From Leptoclinus maculatus (lineage: Eukaryota > Chordata > Actinopteri > Perciformes > Stichaeidae): a DNA stretch of 64,000 nt. Where the stretch lies: assembly GCA_032191485.1 (NCBI GenBank), contig JAVDOI010000010.1:23543321-23607320 (forward strand), written 5' to 3'. A model generated the notes under the pieces. The model was not told where the DNA came from and searched no databases. It saw nothing but the letters and a program-made list of their open reading frames with translations. The position numbers and the translations under genes were made by a program. This document shows, piece by piece, positions 1 to 13,119 of the stretch. The stretch's first letter is position 1, and every line of letters starts with the position of its first letter.

Positions 1-180
1 TTGACTGGCGTCAACGGAATTTTCAGGAAGTCTTTAGTTTTCCGAAAAATGCCGATCTAAGCCGGCGGACCCGTGCGTAAACGCCCGAAGCTGCCTCGCT
101 GGAATGTGGTCCCCCGAGCTCATTTGACCCCCCCCTTCCTTTTTTCACAACTTTATTAGACTGTAAACGGATGACAAAAG
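1..180 (-). repeat. Diverged inverted copy of dispersed repeat REP-2
   Basis: Read on the minus strand this stretch follows the middle of the REP-2 copies at 44071 and 60977: a run of Gs followed by TCAAAT, a GAGGACCA-like block, a TTTACGCA block and a TTTTCCGGAAAA-like block occur in the same order. It is much more diverged than those two copies are from each other, and it is cut by the window edge. No coding content is visible. Confidence 0.5.
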
Positions 181-507
181 GCGAAACAGGAGTCTAAAAG
201 GAGTTTGAGGACATCGTTTTATGATTTGGCTTTCTTCGGTACCAGTCGGCACCAGTCGGTACCAGTATCCCCCCCGTCGGGGGGCTCTCAGTTTAGAAAG
301 GTTAAAGGCATTTAGAGTCAAGGTGTGATGACCCCCTGCAGGCTCTAGAGCTTATGACGGCAAAGGCTAAATTCACACACTAATACGTTTTCGTTTTAAA
401 ACTGCGTTTTTTTTCCGCTGCAGCACACCTGGTTAAAACTTCCAACACATGGATGAAATTGAAATGGAAAATAATCACTAGATTCTTCAGAACACCAAAA
501 ATAATAT
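181..507. other. Non-coding stretch with a C6/G6 hairpin
   Basis: No gene is visible. At 238-265 an ACCAGTCGG-type 10-mer is repeated three times. It is followed at about 269-286 by a run of Cs and a run of Gs separated by a few bases, which could fold into a short GC hairpin. The rest is plain sequence. One short minus-strand open frame over 380-610 has no recognisable content. Confidence 0.5.
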
Positions 508-1163
508 ATGTCCCTGTGTCTCTAGGTAAGAAGAGAGGCCTGAGGTCCTCTAGGTAGACTTTGCAGTTTAAGTGAATGGGGACGATATTGTTGATTGTCA
601 TAGTGTTCAACCAATCAGATCTTTAGTTTGACATGTTGGGCGTGTTCTTTGACGTGTCAGAGCTACCGAGGTAGCCTACAAGTACGTCAGCATTAACGTG
701 CAGCTCAGCAATAACGTGCGCTGTGATTGGTCAGTGGGCTAAGGTCACTGTTGTAAAGCTGAAAGCTAGCTAGCAGAAGTTAGTATTAGTAGTAAGAGTT
801 CAAGTTGAAAGATATGTAAGAAGTTATGACATTTTTTGCATTTTTTTTTTTAACACTCAACGGCTGAAGGAGGAGGAGAAACGGATTTGGTGGCGGAGTT
901 ACTGGCAACGCCTTTCTGGAAGACATTTCAGGATAAAAAGGACATCGTATCAAAATCAAAGGGTCGGCCAACCCCACAGCTAGCAGCCCTGACCAGTGTT
1001 GGGGTAGTTACTCAGAAAAAGTAACTAGTTACAAGTTACTAGTTACTTCTGAAAATTGTAACTAGATTACTTTACTAGTTACTGCATTTGAAAAGTAACT
1101 TCACTACTAGTTACTTTACTTCCCATTGTTTTAAGCAAATGTCCAAATTTACCGCAAAGATAC

Positions 1164-1490
1164 ATGGACAAACATCACGGACAAACGTCACGGACAAACA
1201 CGTCACGGACAAACACGTCACGGACAAACGTCACGGACAAACGTCACGGACAAACGTCACGGACAAACGTCACGGACAAACGTCACGGACAAACCTCACG
1301 GACAAACGTCACGGACAAACCTCACGGACAAACGTCACGGACAAACGTCACGGACAAACGTCACGGACAAACACGTCACGGACAAACACGTCACGGACAA
1401 ACGTCACGGACAAACACGTCACGGACAAACACGTCACGGACAAACGTCACGGACAAACGTCACGGACAAACCTCACGGACAAACGTCATG
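1164..1490. repeat. 13-bp minisatellite inside hAT copy L
   Basis: About 24 tandem units of GTCACGGACAAAC, with a 15-bp variant carrying an extra AC and a CTCACGG variant. The equivalent position in copy R (about 3943-3998) has only four units, so the array expanded after the copies separated, or contracted in R. The plus-strand open frames of 124 and 157 residues over it come from the repeat and should not be read as genes. Confidence 0.95.
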
Positions 1491-1970
1491 GCCCTTTCAT
1501 CACTTTATTTTTCATTTTCAATAAAGGGCATCTCTTAGCCTTTCCACATAGTGTATTGTAATTGTAAACATATAAAAGTCAGCCATTCACTTGAACGAAC
1601 ATTAACCCTGTCCACACTGTCTGACCAAAGAAATCCACAAACAGGATACAAGAGGCTATGTATGGTGGGGACATTCAGGTGGGTCAATCAGCAGTAACAC
1701 ATTAAAAACAGGCTTTTGGAAACATGAGACCCCACTAAACCAAATGGGGGCCTACTCCTGAGAACAAAACCAGCTTGTTATAGGAATCATTGTAGTGGTT
1801 TAAGAAAAATAGAAAAATAAATGGCACTTTTTCCCATAAAATAGAAACAGAAATGCACTTAACCCAAAAAATAGAAACAGAAAATGCAATTAAATAAACA
1901 GAAAATCCACTTCATCATTGCCTAAATAAACAGAAAGTGCACTTTATCCCATGAAGTTTATACTTTTTCT

Positions 1971-2246
1971 CTATTCTTCAAAATAGCGATTGTATCGCAT
2001 GAGTAAAAGTCTCTCGACTCTTTTATCCGACAGCCTGTTCCTCCTTGGGGTCAGAACAATACTGCCCAGGCTGAACATTGGTCTAGGTATTGGGAACATG
2101 TTTTCCTGTCTGACGTTGGCATGTGAGTGCTAGGTATTTTATCTAGTATTTTTCTAAACCATGGCGATTCGATAGTGGACAGGGGAAGCATGTCTTCCAC
2201 GATGTACCCGGCAACTAGTTTGTTAATTTCCTTTTGTGTTACCTTC
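1971..2246 (-). pseudogene. hAT transposase C-terminal remnant (copy L)
   Basis: This is the mirror image of the remnant at 3219-3493. On the minus strand it reads through a KEINKLVAGYIVEDMLPLS segment and an ESPWFRK segment, then a C-terminal RNRLSDKRVERLLLMRYN segment ending at a stop at 1971. These resemble the region ahead of the catalytic core and the C-terminal dimerisation helix of hAT/ZBED transposases. The whole DDE core between them is absent, and a frame change separates the two parts. It is non-functional. Confidence 0.75.
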
Positions 2247-2778
2247 TGCGCTCCAAGAGCAAGATGCTGGAAAATCTGAGCTTGTTTAGGCGGGGTCGGT
2301 TGGTGATGAGCGTCTTCAACAGGCTAGCGGGATCTTTCGCCACAAGTTTATCGCCACTGGCTGAACCCTCCCGTCTCCGTCTCCGTCTCATCCATTTTCC
2401 CGCTTCCCTCCTTCTACGCACCAGCAGCTACGTCACTCAAATCGGTCTCTGTGGCAACGGTGCCCAGACAAGCACACAGGCAGGAAACATGCACGCACCA
2501 CTAAAAGAGAACTTTTCGGACTGGCAAAAATGGCTTGGGTAACGCAGGAAAGCGCGTTCCTGAGGTCTAGTAAAGTAGTGTAGTTTTTACATCTGCAGTA
2601 GCGTTACTACTGTGTTCATTTGTCTATGGTGTCGTTTTTATGATACGGTTAATATTGTTCCCTCTGATGTGAATAATAGTTGAATGGCTCGTGCTCTTTA
2701 ATGTGTGGTGGAATACGTTATTTTAGCGCCGCAGTGTTGCTGGATTGATTTGTTGCTTTGTTGTCATATAAATATATG

Positions 2779-4167
2779 CAGTGTTGGGGGTAACGAGTTA
2801 CAAAGTAACGGATTACAGTAACGATATTACTATTATAGGTAACGAAGTAAAGTAACGCATTACACTCAAAATATTGGTAACTACACTACTTTACTAGACC
2901 TCAGGAATGCGCTTTCCTGCGTTACCCAAGACATGTTTGCCAGTCCGAAAAGTTCTCTTTTAGTGGTGCGTGCATGTTTCCTGCCTGTGTGCTTGTCTGG
3001 GCACCGTTGCCACAGAGACCGATTTGAGTGACGTAGCTGCTGGTGCGTAGAAGGAGGGAAGCGGGAAAATGGATGAGACGGAGACGGAGACAGGAGGGTT
3101 CAGCCAGTGGCGATAAACTTGTGGCGAAAGATCCCGCTAGCCTGTTGAAGACGCTCATCACCAACCGACCCCGCCTAAACAAGCTCAGATTTTCCAGCAT
3201 CTTGCTCTTGGAGCGCAGAAGGTAACACAAAAGGAAATTAACAAACTAGTTGCCGGGTACATCGTGGAAGACATGCTTCCCCTGTCCACTATCGAATCGC
3301 CATGGTTTAGAAAAATACTAGATAAAATACCTAGCACTCACATGCCAACGTCAGACAGGAAAACATGTTCCCAATACCTAGACCAATGTTCAGCCTGGGC
3401 AGTATTGTTCTGACCCCAAGGAGGAACAGGCTGTCGGATAAAAGAGTCGAGAGACTTTTACTCATGCGATACAATCGCTATTTTGAAGAATAGAGAAAAA
3501 TTATGAACTTCATGGGATAAAGTGCACTTTCTGTTTATTTAGGCAATGATGAAGTGGATTTTCTGTTTATTTAATTGCATTTTCTGTTTCTATTGTTTGG
3601 GTTAAGTGCCATTTATTTTTCAATTTTTCTTAAACCACTACAATGATTCCTATAACAAGCTGGTTTTGTTCTCAGGAGTAGGCCCCCATTTGGTTTAGTG
3701 GGGTCTCATGTTTCCAAAAGCCTGTTTTTAATGTGTTACTGCTGATTGACCCACCTGAATGTCTCCACCATACATAGCCTCTTGTATCCTGTTTGTGGAT
3801 TTCTTTGGTCAGACAGTGTGGACAGGGTTAATGTTCGTTCAAGTGAATGGCTGACTTTTATATGTTTACAATTACAATACACTATGTGGAAAGGCTAAGA
3901 GATGCCCTTTATTGAAAATTAAAAATAAAGTGATGAAAGGGCCGTGACGTTTGTCCGTGACGTTTGTCCGTGACGTTTGTCCGTGACGTTTGTCCATGTA
4001 TCTTTGCGGTAAATTTGGACATTTGCTTAAAACAATGGAAAGTAAAGTAACTAGTAGTGAAGTTACTTTTCAAATGCAGTAACTAGTAAAGTAATCTAGT
4101 TACAATTTTCAGAAGTAACTAGTAACTTGTAACTAGTAACTTTTTCTGAGTAACTACCCCAACACTG
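2779..4167 (+). mobile_element. hAT transposon copy R, complete ends, 8-bp target duplication
   Basis: The 1,389-bp element begins CAGTGTTGGGGG and ends CCCCAACACTG. It is flanked by a perfect direct repeat AATATATG at 2771-2778 and 4168-4175; terminal CAGTG with an 8-bp duplication is diagnostic of the hAT superfamily. It carries only the two ends of a transposase gene on the plus strand, so it is a non-autonomous internal-deletion derivative. It sits about 190 bp from copy L in opposite orientation, inside REP-1. Confidence 0.92.
3219..3493 (+). pseudogene. hAT transposase remnant: linker plus dimerisation tail (copy R)
   Basis: From 3219 the frame reads KVTQKEINKLVAGYIV and then ESPWFRKIL, typical of ZBED-type hAT transposases between the BED finger and the RNase H-like core. 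This frame stops at about 3412. From about 3389 another frame reads RNRLSDKRVERLLLMRYN to a stop at 3493, matching the hAT C-terminal dimerisation helix. The catalytic core and its acidic residues are missing. An upstream open frame at 3043-3225 is Arg-rich and not recognisable. Confidence 0.78.
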
Positions 4168-4730
4168 AATATATGTGACTGGTTCTTGTGAGTTTGTTCT
4201 TGTCATTGTGTTAATTACATTGATTTTGACTATATGCATTGTCCGTTAATGACGAAGCATCCCGTCATCGCGGGGTTAGGGTCAGACATTTGATTCTCTG
4301 TTTGGGTTTTTGTTTTCTTTAACAAAGCAAGAATGATGGTCTGGAGAAATGGGGATTGTGTGGCCATTGCTTTAGCCCTGTTTGAATCAGTAGGGAACAG
4401 CTAAACGCTGTGGGGAGAGTTTGTAGCGTGTGTGCTGCTGTTGTTTTCCTGCTAAGCTAGTTTAGCATAGTGTGCCTCCCAGAACACACGCGCCTCACCA
4501 GAGTACAATGTTGTGGTTCTGGGGTCAGAGTGTCAGACAGCATGTTGCCAGGTTGAGCGTAGTCCACCGAAAACATTATATTTCCCACAATTTAAGCTTC
4601 TGCTTCTGCTTCTGCAACGAATAATAACCATAGCTGTGGCGTCATAATGAGGTTATTAGGAGGTGGTTCAACTGTAGTAGGACAGCACTGAAGGCCCAGG
4701 TATAAAATGCACGGCCCGCCACTGTACTGT

Positions 4731-7392
<2,662 letters not shown>

Positions 7393-7530
7393 TAAGATAA
7401 GATAAGATAATCCTTTATTAGTCCCGCAGTGGGGAAATTCACAGGATCACAGCAGCAAAGTGGAGAGTGCACACAAGATACATAGTAAAAAAAACAAGAG
7501 CAACAAGTAATATAAATAAGTAAATAAGTA
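7393..7530 (-). mobile_element. 3' tail of a truncated non-LTR retrotransposon
   Basis: On the minus strand the sequence runs through GAATTTCCCCACTGCGGGAC into AATAAAGGATT and ends with three TTATC-type pentamers at 7393. The fixed GAATTTCCCC...AATAAAG block followed by short tandem repeats is a familiar fish LINE 3' end; I cannot assign the clade safely. The 5' boundary is unclear. No open reading frame remains. Confidence 0.6.
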
Positions 7531-8302
7531 ATGCCATGATAGGAAAAAAGAAATCACATCTGGGAGGGTACGATGACTTCATTCTGCATAATAATTTCCC
7601 AATGATTCTGTTGCTGGGAGAGTGTGTATCTCGGGAACAATGGGCGTTTGCTTTTGGGATAACAGCCTGACAGACAAATGGGCTTTCAGGCCAATGGGAC
7701 ATTTTTCGGACTATTGGCGATTTGGAATACTGGGTCGTCGGAACAATGAGCTTGCACCGTGTGCAGCAGGTTCATTTGGATCAATGACTGTGATCAGCCA
7801 CACTAACTGCTCCTCCTAAACCTCTTGTGCGTCCACATAATTATATACATTTCTTGAAAAAGAAAATGCCTGTTTGCGATGGAGGTAGACTTTCTACTTG
7901 CTATTCTATCTTTGTGTCATATATGACACCAATAGAAATACCTTTCACCTAATGCCTTGGGCAATATCTAAAGAGATTTAATAGTACCTGCTCGTCAAAT
8001 AGGCTCTGATAGATCTAGATGTGTTGGCCGAAATATTCAACAAACCAATGATGCCAGACGACTGAAATAGTTACTTCCAGTAAGCAAAGGTCTGGTTGGT
8101 ACCGCATATTGGATTCCTTTTACATTTTTCATGATTTGTTTCTAAATGTGATCAATATTTTTACCCACCTTGGGCTTTTGCAGTGACGCAATAATAGCAC
8201 ATCAATAGCTATGAATACACAGTCTACTATGGGGGAGGGGTGAGATGGACACAGGGGAGAAGAAGAAGCAGCCTCTAGAAATCAGGTTGAGCTTGTCACC
8301 GT
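7531..8302. other. Non-coding, nothing recognised
   Basis: Short open frames only, none with recognisable content. Base composition is unremarkable and no tandem repeats longer than a few units are present. Confidence 0.5.
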
Positions 8303-8690
8303 GTGTTATGACCGGTGGCACAAACAGGATTCAAGAGCACGACTCAACACATATTAAGAGACAAAGGAAATCAGTCAGTGAAGCAAACAATTCCAAAAGA
8401 GGCCAGGCAAAAATTGGGTCAGAGGAAAACAGGCAAAGCTTCAAAAGCACTTGGTAAACTAACACAATGAACAAATGCTGGAACGCAAGACAAAAGTACA
8501 TAGACAAACGAGGAGACTACACAGGGTTTAAATACATTGGCAACAGGGGCTGATGAGATGCAGGTGGAATTGATTAGGGCCAGGGTAGACAATGGACACT
8601 GGAGGGAAACACACGGGGGCAGGAAGTGGAACATCTGGAACGAGAGGAGAGGTAAGTAACACAACAGGAAGCACAAAAGACATGACCTAG
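8303..8690 (-). mobile_element. Possible degenerate LTR-like element
   Basis: It starts TGTTATGACCGG and, like the solo LTRs at 13744 and 59624, carries a GGGTTTAAATAC block near 8524 followed by GATGAGATGCAGGTG and AGGTGG-type purine-rich text. That gives a minus-strand TATA-like TTTAAA in a similar place. No clear terminal CA or target duplication was found, so this is only a resemblance in layout. Confidence 0.35.
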
Positions 8691-9239
8691 ATCTCTAGAA
8701 TGGGAGCTGAGGGGAGTCATGAAATATACAAATATAAAGAAAATATGACATCTCGGACATCTTTGATACTAGTGTGTTTCAATTATGGGGGTAGCACACT
8801 GCACAGCCTCCAAGGGAAAAGTTTATTCCATGTGGCTGGATTGAAAGCTCTGAGCGATTGTCGAACCTCAGATCTAGGTAGAGTAGTGCAGATTCTCTCC
8901 TGGCCGTGGCCCAGTTCATTTCTAAGGTAGTTGCTGAGTGGCTCATGAAGCCAAATAAGTTTGACTTCCGAGTATAAAATTACCCGAATCTTTCGCACTG
9001 CTTGTGGATCCATGGGACCAGCAGAGCAAGCACACTAGTGTTTCCTTTAATCCTGCTTCCAGTTTAGAGCGTTTCACAACTTTTGGGGCTTAATGATTCA
9101 AATAGGAACCCTTCAAGTTTTCCAACTCAGAAGTTAATTTACCCATCTGCTGATTTACAAACATCTCTTTCCAAATTTAAGTTTATGGGGAAATGTCTTT
9201 TTGGGCCCGATGGCATCACGTGAAGACCTGTAGGTTGTA

Positions 9240-9434
9240 ATGGCACAGTTTTGGCCACTATGTAAAATTTGCTTCAAAGCCTGGTGCTCTTCCTGGGGGC
9301 TTGGCTCTCTACCCTTGCAGGGCTGTTGGGGGTTGTCGTGTGGCTTTGTCCATCCAGCCTACATGTGTTTTGTGGACTTGGAGAATGCTTACGACCGTGT
9401 CCCTCATGGTCCCTTAGCACCTCCCAAGAGGTAA
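9240..9434 (+). pseudogene. LINE reverse transcriptase fragment (palm motif A region)
   Basis: The frame reads CFVDLENAYDRVPHG near 9363-9410, which matches the first palm block (FVDLEKAFDRVPR type, with the catalytic Asp in VDL) of non-LTR reverse transcriptases. No further RT motifs follow in frame, and upstream sequence is recognisable only weakly. It is a short dead fragment on the plus strand. The 8700-9010 stretch may belong to the same element, but I could not confirm this. Confidence 0.6.
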
Positions 9435-9470
9435 ATAAAGCTCAACAAAAGCTTCCTAAGAAAACTTAAA

Positions 9471-10133
9471 AGGCCAACCTCCATCTCGGCTGCTAATAAA
9501 CATTTAAAGAAGCACCATAGAGAGTGTCTTCTACTGTGCCAAGGTGTCAAATGGCATCTGCACAATGCTGAGAACCGGAAAGACTTGATCCAGGTTGGTA
9601 CAAATGTAAAAAAGAATGAGGGAACTGTACTCCCGAACTTGGAAACAGTGTATGCTAGCCGAATAATAATACATTTACACAACTCTCAGAAGATAATAAC
9701 CATCAAATCCTATTCTGCCCAGTCATAGAATGAATAGTATTTTATATATGAAAATATATAAAAGGGAATCTGGTGGAGCCAGTCTGAGTTAGCTTAATGC
9801 AGCTGATTCAATTAACTATAGTATTCTTATCTACAATTTACAGGTGCTCTGCAACCAAAGTCTATAAGCTTTTGTTTACAATGTATAGCCAAAGCTAATT
9901 GTAAAAGTGTGAGGACTAGCCTAATTACCAGGCAGCAGAACCAAAGCTCAGTGTTGTAATATTTTATACATTTTACATTTCATGCAATTTTAAAAATGTA
10001 TTACAAATGTAAAAATTCAGTTATCTTAAAATTCTATAGAAAATATTGTATTCAATAAATGTTTGTTTACACCTCATTCTGCTCTGTATAGACCTATACA
10101 GACAGATGGAGCAAATTGTTTTAAAGGAAGGAG
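9471..10133. other. AT-rich non-coding DNA
   Basis: Nothing recognised. The minus-strand frame at 9404-9682 has no domain. Sequence from 9700 to 10100 is very AT-rich. Confidence 0.5.
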
Positions 10134-10198
10134 GACTGTCGTGGGAGCGCTGGGCTGTCGATTGTGACTGTGTGGCAACAGCAAATGGTTCACATGGC

Positions 10199-10774
10199 TC
10201 ATGGGTCAGAACCGGCTCTATAGGGGTTCTGGTGGTAGGGTTCCTTGGGCCCGGAGGAAGGGCCCTCATAGTCCGCACCGGGAACCTGCTGGGTGTTCCT
10301 GGCAGTCGTCTTGGTCCTAGACGGTTGTTCTGGGTGCTGCCGATGAAACCTGGCGATGAGTCGGGGGTCGCAGATGTTCCGAGCCGGAACCCATTGCCTC
10401 TCCTCCGGACCGTGTCCCTCCCAGTCGACCAGGTACTGAAGACTACGCCCCCAGCGGCGGGAGCGCAGCAGGCGATGAACCGTGTAGACCGGACCTCCTT
10501 CGATGAGACGAGGAGGCAGAGCAGCCAACACCAAGGGACTCTCCCGGACAGGTTTGACCTAGGATACATGGAATGTGGGGTGGATGCGCATGGATTTGGG
10601 GAGCTTGAGCCTTACTGCTGCCGGGTTGATGATCCTCTCAATCTCAAAAGGCCCGATGAACCTTGGGCCCAGCTTCTTGGACTCCACCCGGGTAGGTCCC
10701 GGGTTGACAACCACATCCTCAACCCACCTGGTAGATAGGGGCTGGAGTGCAGTGTCGGTTAGCCGCTGTAGCAT
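10199..10774 (-). pseudogene. pol: Integrase C-terminus and chromodomain
   Basis: The frame 10774-10559 has KLGPRFIGPFEI and RLKLPKSMRIHPTFHVS, the GPF/Y-module end of gypsy integrase. After a frameshift, 10534-10199 carries YTVHRLLRSRRWGRSLQYLV then DWEGHGPEERQWVP, a chromodomain with its aromatic residues. In chromoviruses this domain steers integration to chromatin. It ends the pol gene here. Confidence 0.85.
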
Positions 10775-10953
10775 AACGGTCCGCAGACTGGAGCAGGGTT
10801 GCTCGGGCCCTAGCCCAGGTCTGGTGGCAGCGACGGATGAATGTCTTGACAGATGGGCAGGAAACCTCCTTCTCTAATGCGGGGAACAGAGGTGGCTGGA
10901 ACCCATAAGCACACTGGAACGGTGACAAGCCTGTGGCGGAGCTGGTCAGGGTG

Positions 10954-11612
10954 TTATGAGCATACTCCACACACATCAGGATTCTGGGAGACCATGCAGT
11001 GGAGGGCTGTTTCCATCTCATGATTCTTCCTCTCCGTCTGACCGTTGGATTGAGGGTGAAACCCCAAGGACAGACTGACAGTGGCCCCCAGCAGAGCGCA
11101 GAATTCCCTCCAGAAGATGGAGGTGAACTGAGGACCTCGGTCGGAGACAACGTTGACTGGAATCCCATGCAGGCGGAAGATATGCAGGGAGATGAGTTCT
11201 GCCATCTCCTTAGCAGATGGGAGTTTGGGTAGGGGAATAAAATGGGACAGTTTGCTGAATCTGTCGACCACTGTCAGAATGGCGGTGTGGCCCTCAGATG
11301 GTGGTAGTCCGGTGACAAAGTCCAGGGAGATGTGGGACCACGGACGATGAGGCACTGGGGGAGTGCAGGAGGCCGGCCGGAGCCTGGTGAGAAGGTTTAT
11401 GTTGATTGCACACTGGGCAGGCGTTGATGAATTCCCTGGTGTCCTCGTTGAGCGAGACCCACCAGAAGTGCTGTCCTCTGGATGCCCGGGTGGCAGGTAA
11501 GTCGAGAGGAGTGTGCCCACTGGAGGACGTCGGACCGAAGGGCCTGAGGGACGAACAGCCGGTTAGGAGGGCACGCGCTGGGACCGGCTTGACCCCTAGT
11601 CGCGGCCCTCAC
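10954..11612 (-). pseudogene. pol: Ty3/gypsy integrase (zinc-binding and catalytic core)
   Basis: Around 11530-11400 the HH-CC zinc-binding region is visible (WAHSSRLTCHPG, then in another frame a Cys-Pro-Val-Cys pair). The catalytic core follows: WSHISLDFVTGLPPS (first Asp), VVSDRGPQFTS (second Asp) and HPQSNGQTERKN (Glu). The DDE triad is intact in the text, but frameshifts near 11450 and 11000 break the protein. Confidence 0.9.
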
Positions 11613-11641
11613 TGCTTCCTCAATCTCCCAGGTGAGGACGG

Positions 11642-12067
11642 CTACTTGGCAGGGAGGATGGACGAGGAGCCAGAGGTAGGTTCTTCCTCCCCCTGGAACT
11701 GACGGGAAAGGGCATCAGGCTTGACATTGCGGGACCCGGGGCGATAGGAGAGCGTGAAGTGGAACCGGGTGAAGAATAACGACCACCTGGCCTGTCGGGA
11801 ATTGAGTCTCTTGGCTGTGCGGATGTACTCAAGGTTCTTATGGTCGGTCCAAACCAGGAATGGGAGCTTGGTCCCCTCCAACCAATGACGCCACTCCTCC
11901 AGGGCCAGCTTCACTGCTAGTAGTTCTCGGTTACCAATGTCATAGTTTCTCTTGGCGGGGGAAAGCCGACGCAAGAAAAAGGCGCAGGGATGGAGCTTTT
12001 GGTCAGTGGCCGAGCGCTGAGACAAAACACCCCCAACCCCTATGTCGGAGGCATCCACCTCCACCAC
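11642..12067 (-). pseudogene. pol: Ty3/gypsy RNase H domain
   Basis: The 141-residue frame opens with VEVDASDIGVGGVLSQRS (first catalytic Asp), continues with CAFFLRRLSPAKRNYDIGNREL (catalytic Glu in the NREL block) and FLVWTDHKNLEYI (third acidic residue in TDH), and ends in the DALSRQF linker toward integrase. All key residues are present; the domain is broken only by its frame relation to its neighbours. Confidence 0.9.
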
Positions 12068-12070
12068 AAA

Positions 12071-12597
12071 TTATCTTTCCAGCTCTGGGACTTGGAGGAT
12101 GGGTGCTGAGGTGAACCTGGACTTCAGGTTCTGGAAGGCCTCTTCGGCTGAAGAAGTCCACAGGAAAGGAATCTTGGAGGATGTGAGGGCAGTGAGTGAA
12201 GAAGCGACAGCGCTGTAATTCCTGATGAACATCCTATAGAAATTGGCGAACCCCAGGAAACATTGAAGTTGCTTGCGGGAGTTTGGGACAGGCCAGGTAG
12301 TGACGGCAGCAACTTTAGCGGGGTCCATCTGAATGCTGCCCTGGGAAACGATATATCGGATATATATATATAGGATTGAAACCATGGGAACGTGAAACTC
12401 GCATTTCTCTGTCTTCACAAACAGGGAGTTCTCCAGTAAACGGACTGGACGTGGTGAACATGTTCCTCTTGGTTCCTGGAGAAGATCAAGATGTCATTGA
12501 GGTAGACGAATACGTGCCGGTCCAACATGTCCCAGAGCACGTCATTGACCAGGGCCTGGAAGATGGCGGGAGACCGCCATAGAAGGTGCTGGATCAA
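12071..12597 (-). pseudogene. pol: Ty3/gypsy reverse transcriptase, C-terminal half
   Basis: Minus-strand frames read FQALVNDVLWDMLDRHVFVY followed by LNDILIFSRN, then after a frameshift TEKCEFHV, QGSIQMDPAKV and LGFANFYRMFI, the palm motif C, thumb and connection regions of gypsy RT. The catalytic Y-x-D-D box reads Y-L-N-D, so one metal-binding Asp is lost. A TA-rich insertion near 12355-12372 also disturbs the frame. The first half with motif A is deleted. Confidence 0.88.
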
Positions 12598-12825
12598 TTC
12601 CAGGTGGGATCGAAGCAGGTGACGGCGACCACGCCACGTTGGTCTGAGCTGTGGTTGCCCTGAGTTGCTGTACCTGATCGATCAAGGTGGTGAGGATCTG
12701 GTTCTGATTCGCCAGGGTGTGGCGAACCTCAGCGGTGTTGGTGACCACCAGGGTCTCGTGTCGCTGGATCGCCTCTTCGATCACCGTGAACCGGGCCGTG
12801 ATGTGGTGTTGTCTGCTGGATCCAT
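12542..12825 (-). pseudogene. gag: gag N-terminal remnant (gypsy)
   Basis: A minus-strand ATG at 12825, 20 bp downstream of the LTR end, begins MDPAD and is closed by a TGA after about 14 codons. A second frame from 12784 (IEEAIQRHETLVV, then a Gln-rich NQNQILTTLIDQVQQL helix) carries the usual coiled-coil-like N-terminus of fish gypsy Gag. It then runs into RT sequence at the deletion junction. No capsid or zinc knuckle remains. Confidence 0.7.
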
Positions 12826-12844
12826 GTTATGGCCAGATCCTACT

Positions 12845-13119
12845 GTAACGGGTATGGTAAGGATCCAGGAGCAGTATGACAGACACCAGGGATAGTTTGA
12901 ATCAGAGCTTTATTTTCCTCAGGACACACAACAGGTAGACGAATCAGAGGGAAAAAACGGCAGGATCTAGTGGTCGGGGACAGAAGGCTGGGTGAATTAC
13001 CGGGGGAGAGGCAAGGCGGGGTAGTCCAAAACAGGCAGGGTCGGTAACGGGGAATCAGTCCAAGTGTATACGCTGGAAGGTCTTGGAAGCGGAGAACGAT
13101 CTGGCAGTGAGTGTGTTCC
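12845..13119 (-). repeat. Partial 5' LTR of the gypsy element
   Basis: On the minus strand it ends CCCGTTACA at 12845, immediately before the gag leader. It contains AATAAAG (about 12911) as polyadenylation signal, followed by a Thr/Pro/Ser-type pyrimidine-rich U5-like stretch. The upstream end, expected to start TG, is not found; the sequence fades into unrelated AT-rich DNA near 13119, so the LTR is 5'-truncated. Confidence 0.75.

Larger units (their letters stand above)
994..2585 (-). mobile_element. hAT transposon copy L, internally deleted, lacking its 5' end
   Basis: The sequence starts with CAGTGTTGGGGTAG and is the near reverse complement of copy R (2779-4167). The arms align until about 2585, after which about 105 bp of terminal sequence present in R is missing, so L has only one end. 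Its left flank GCCCTGAC has no partner on the right, which agrees with the missing end. It carries transposase remnants on the minus strand and an expanded 13-bp minisatellite near its 3' end. It cannot be mobile by itself. Confidence 0.85.
508..4730 (+). repeat. Dispersed repeat REP-1, copy 1, broken by two hAT insertions
   Basis: Segments 508-993, about 2586-2770 and about 4600-4730 match, in the same order, the copy at 62353-63480. Shared blocks include the region around 515-640, a CCACAGC-TAGCAGCCCTGAC block ending at 993, a CGTGCTCTT/GTGGTGGAAT block near 2690, and the block ending in CGGCCCGCCACTG near 4720. The span 4290-4530 is also found inverted at 39645-39965. It contains ACCAATCAG and TGATTGGTCAG CCAAT-type boxes about 120 bp apart, so it may derive from a promoter or transposon end. 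No protein is recognisable. Confidence 0.7.
10134..13119 (-). mobile_element. Defective Ty3/gypsy (chromovirus-type) retrotransposon
   Basis: On the minus strand the order is partial 5' LTR, gag remnant, reverse transcriptase, RNase H, integrase, chromodomain, which is the Ty3/gypsy order and that of chromodomain-bearing gypsy elements of fish. All genes are in different frames because of frameshifts. A large internal deletion removes most of gag, the protease and the first half of RT (junction near 12580). No 3' LTR is recognisable below about 10134, where the sequence turns AT-rich. The element is dead. Confidence 0.93.

Noticed and set aside
1088..1561. 157-residue plus-strand gene rich in TDKRHGQ
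   Set aside because: Translation of the 13-bp minisatellite in hAT copy L.
2234..2542. 102-residue conserved gene pair (also at 2922-3230)
   Set aside because: The two identical frames are the two copies of the hAT element read opposite to the transposase remnant.
10046..10738. 230-residue plus-strand gene
   Set aside because: It is antisense to the integrase C-terminus and chromodomain of the gypsy element, whose protein text is clear on the other strand.
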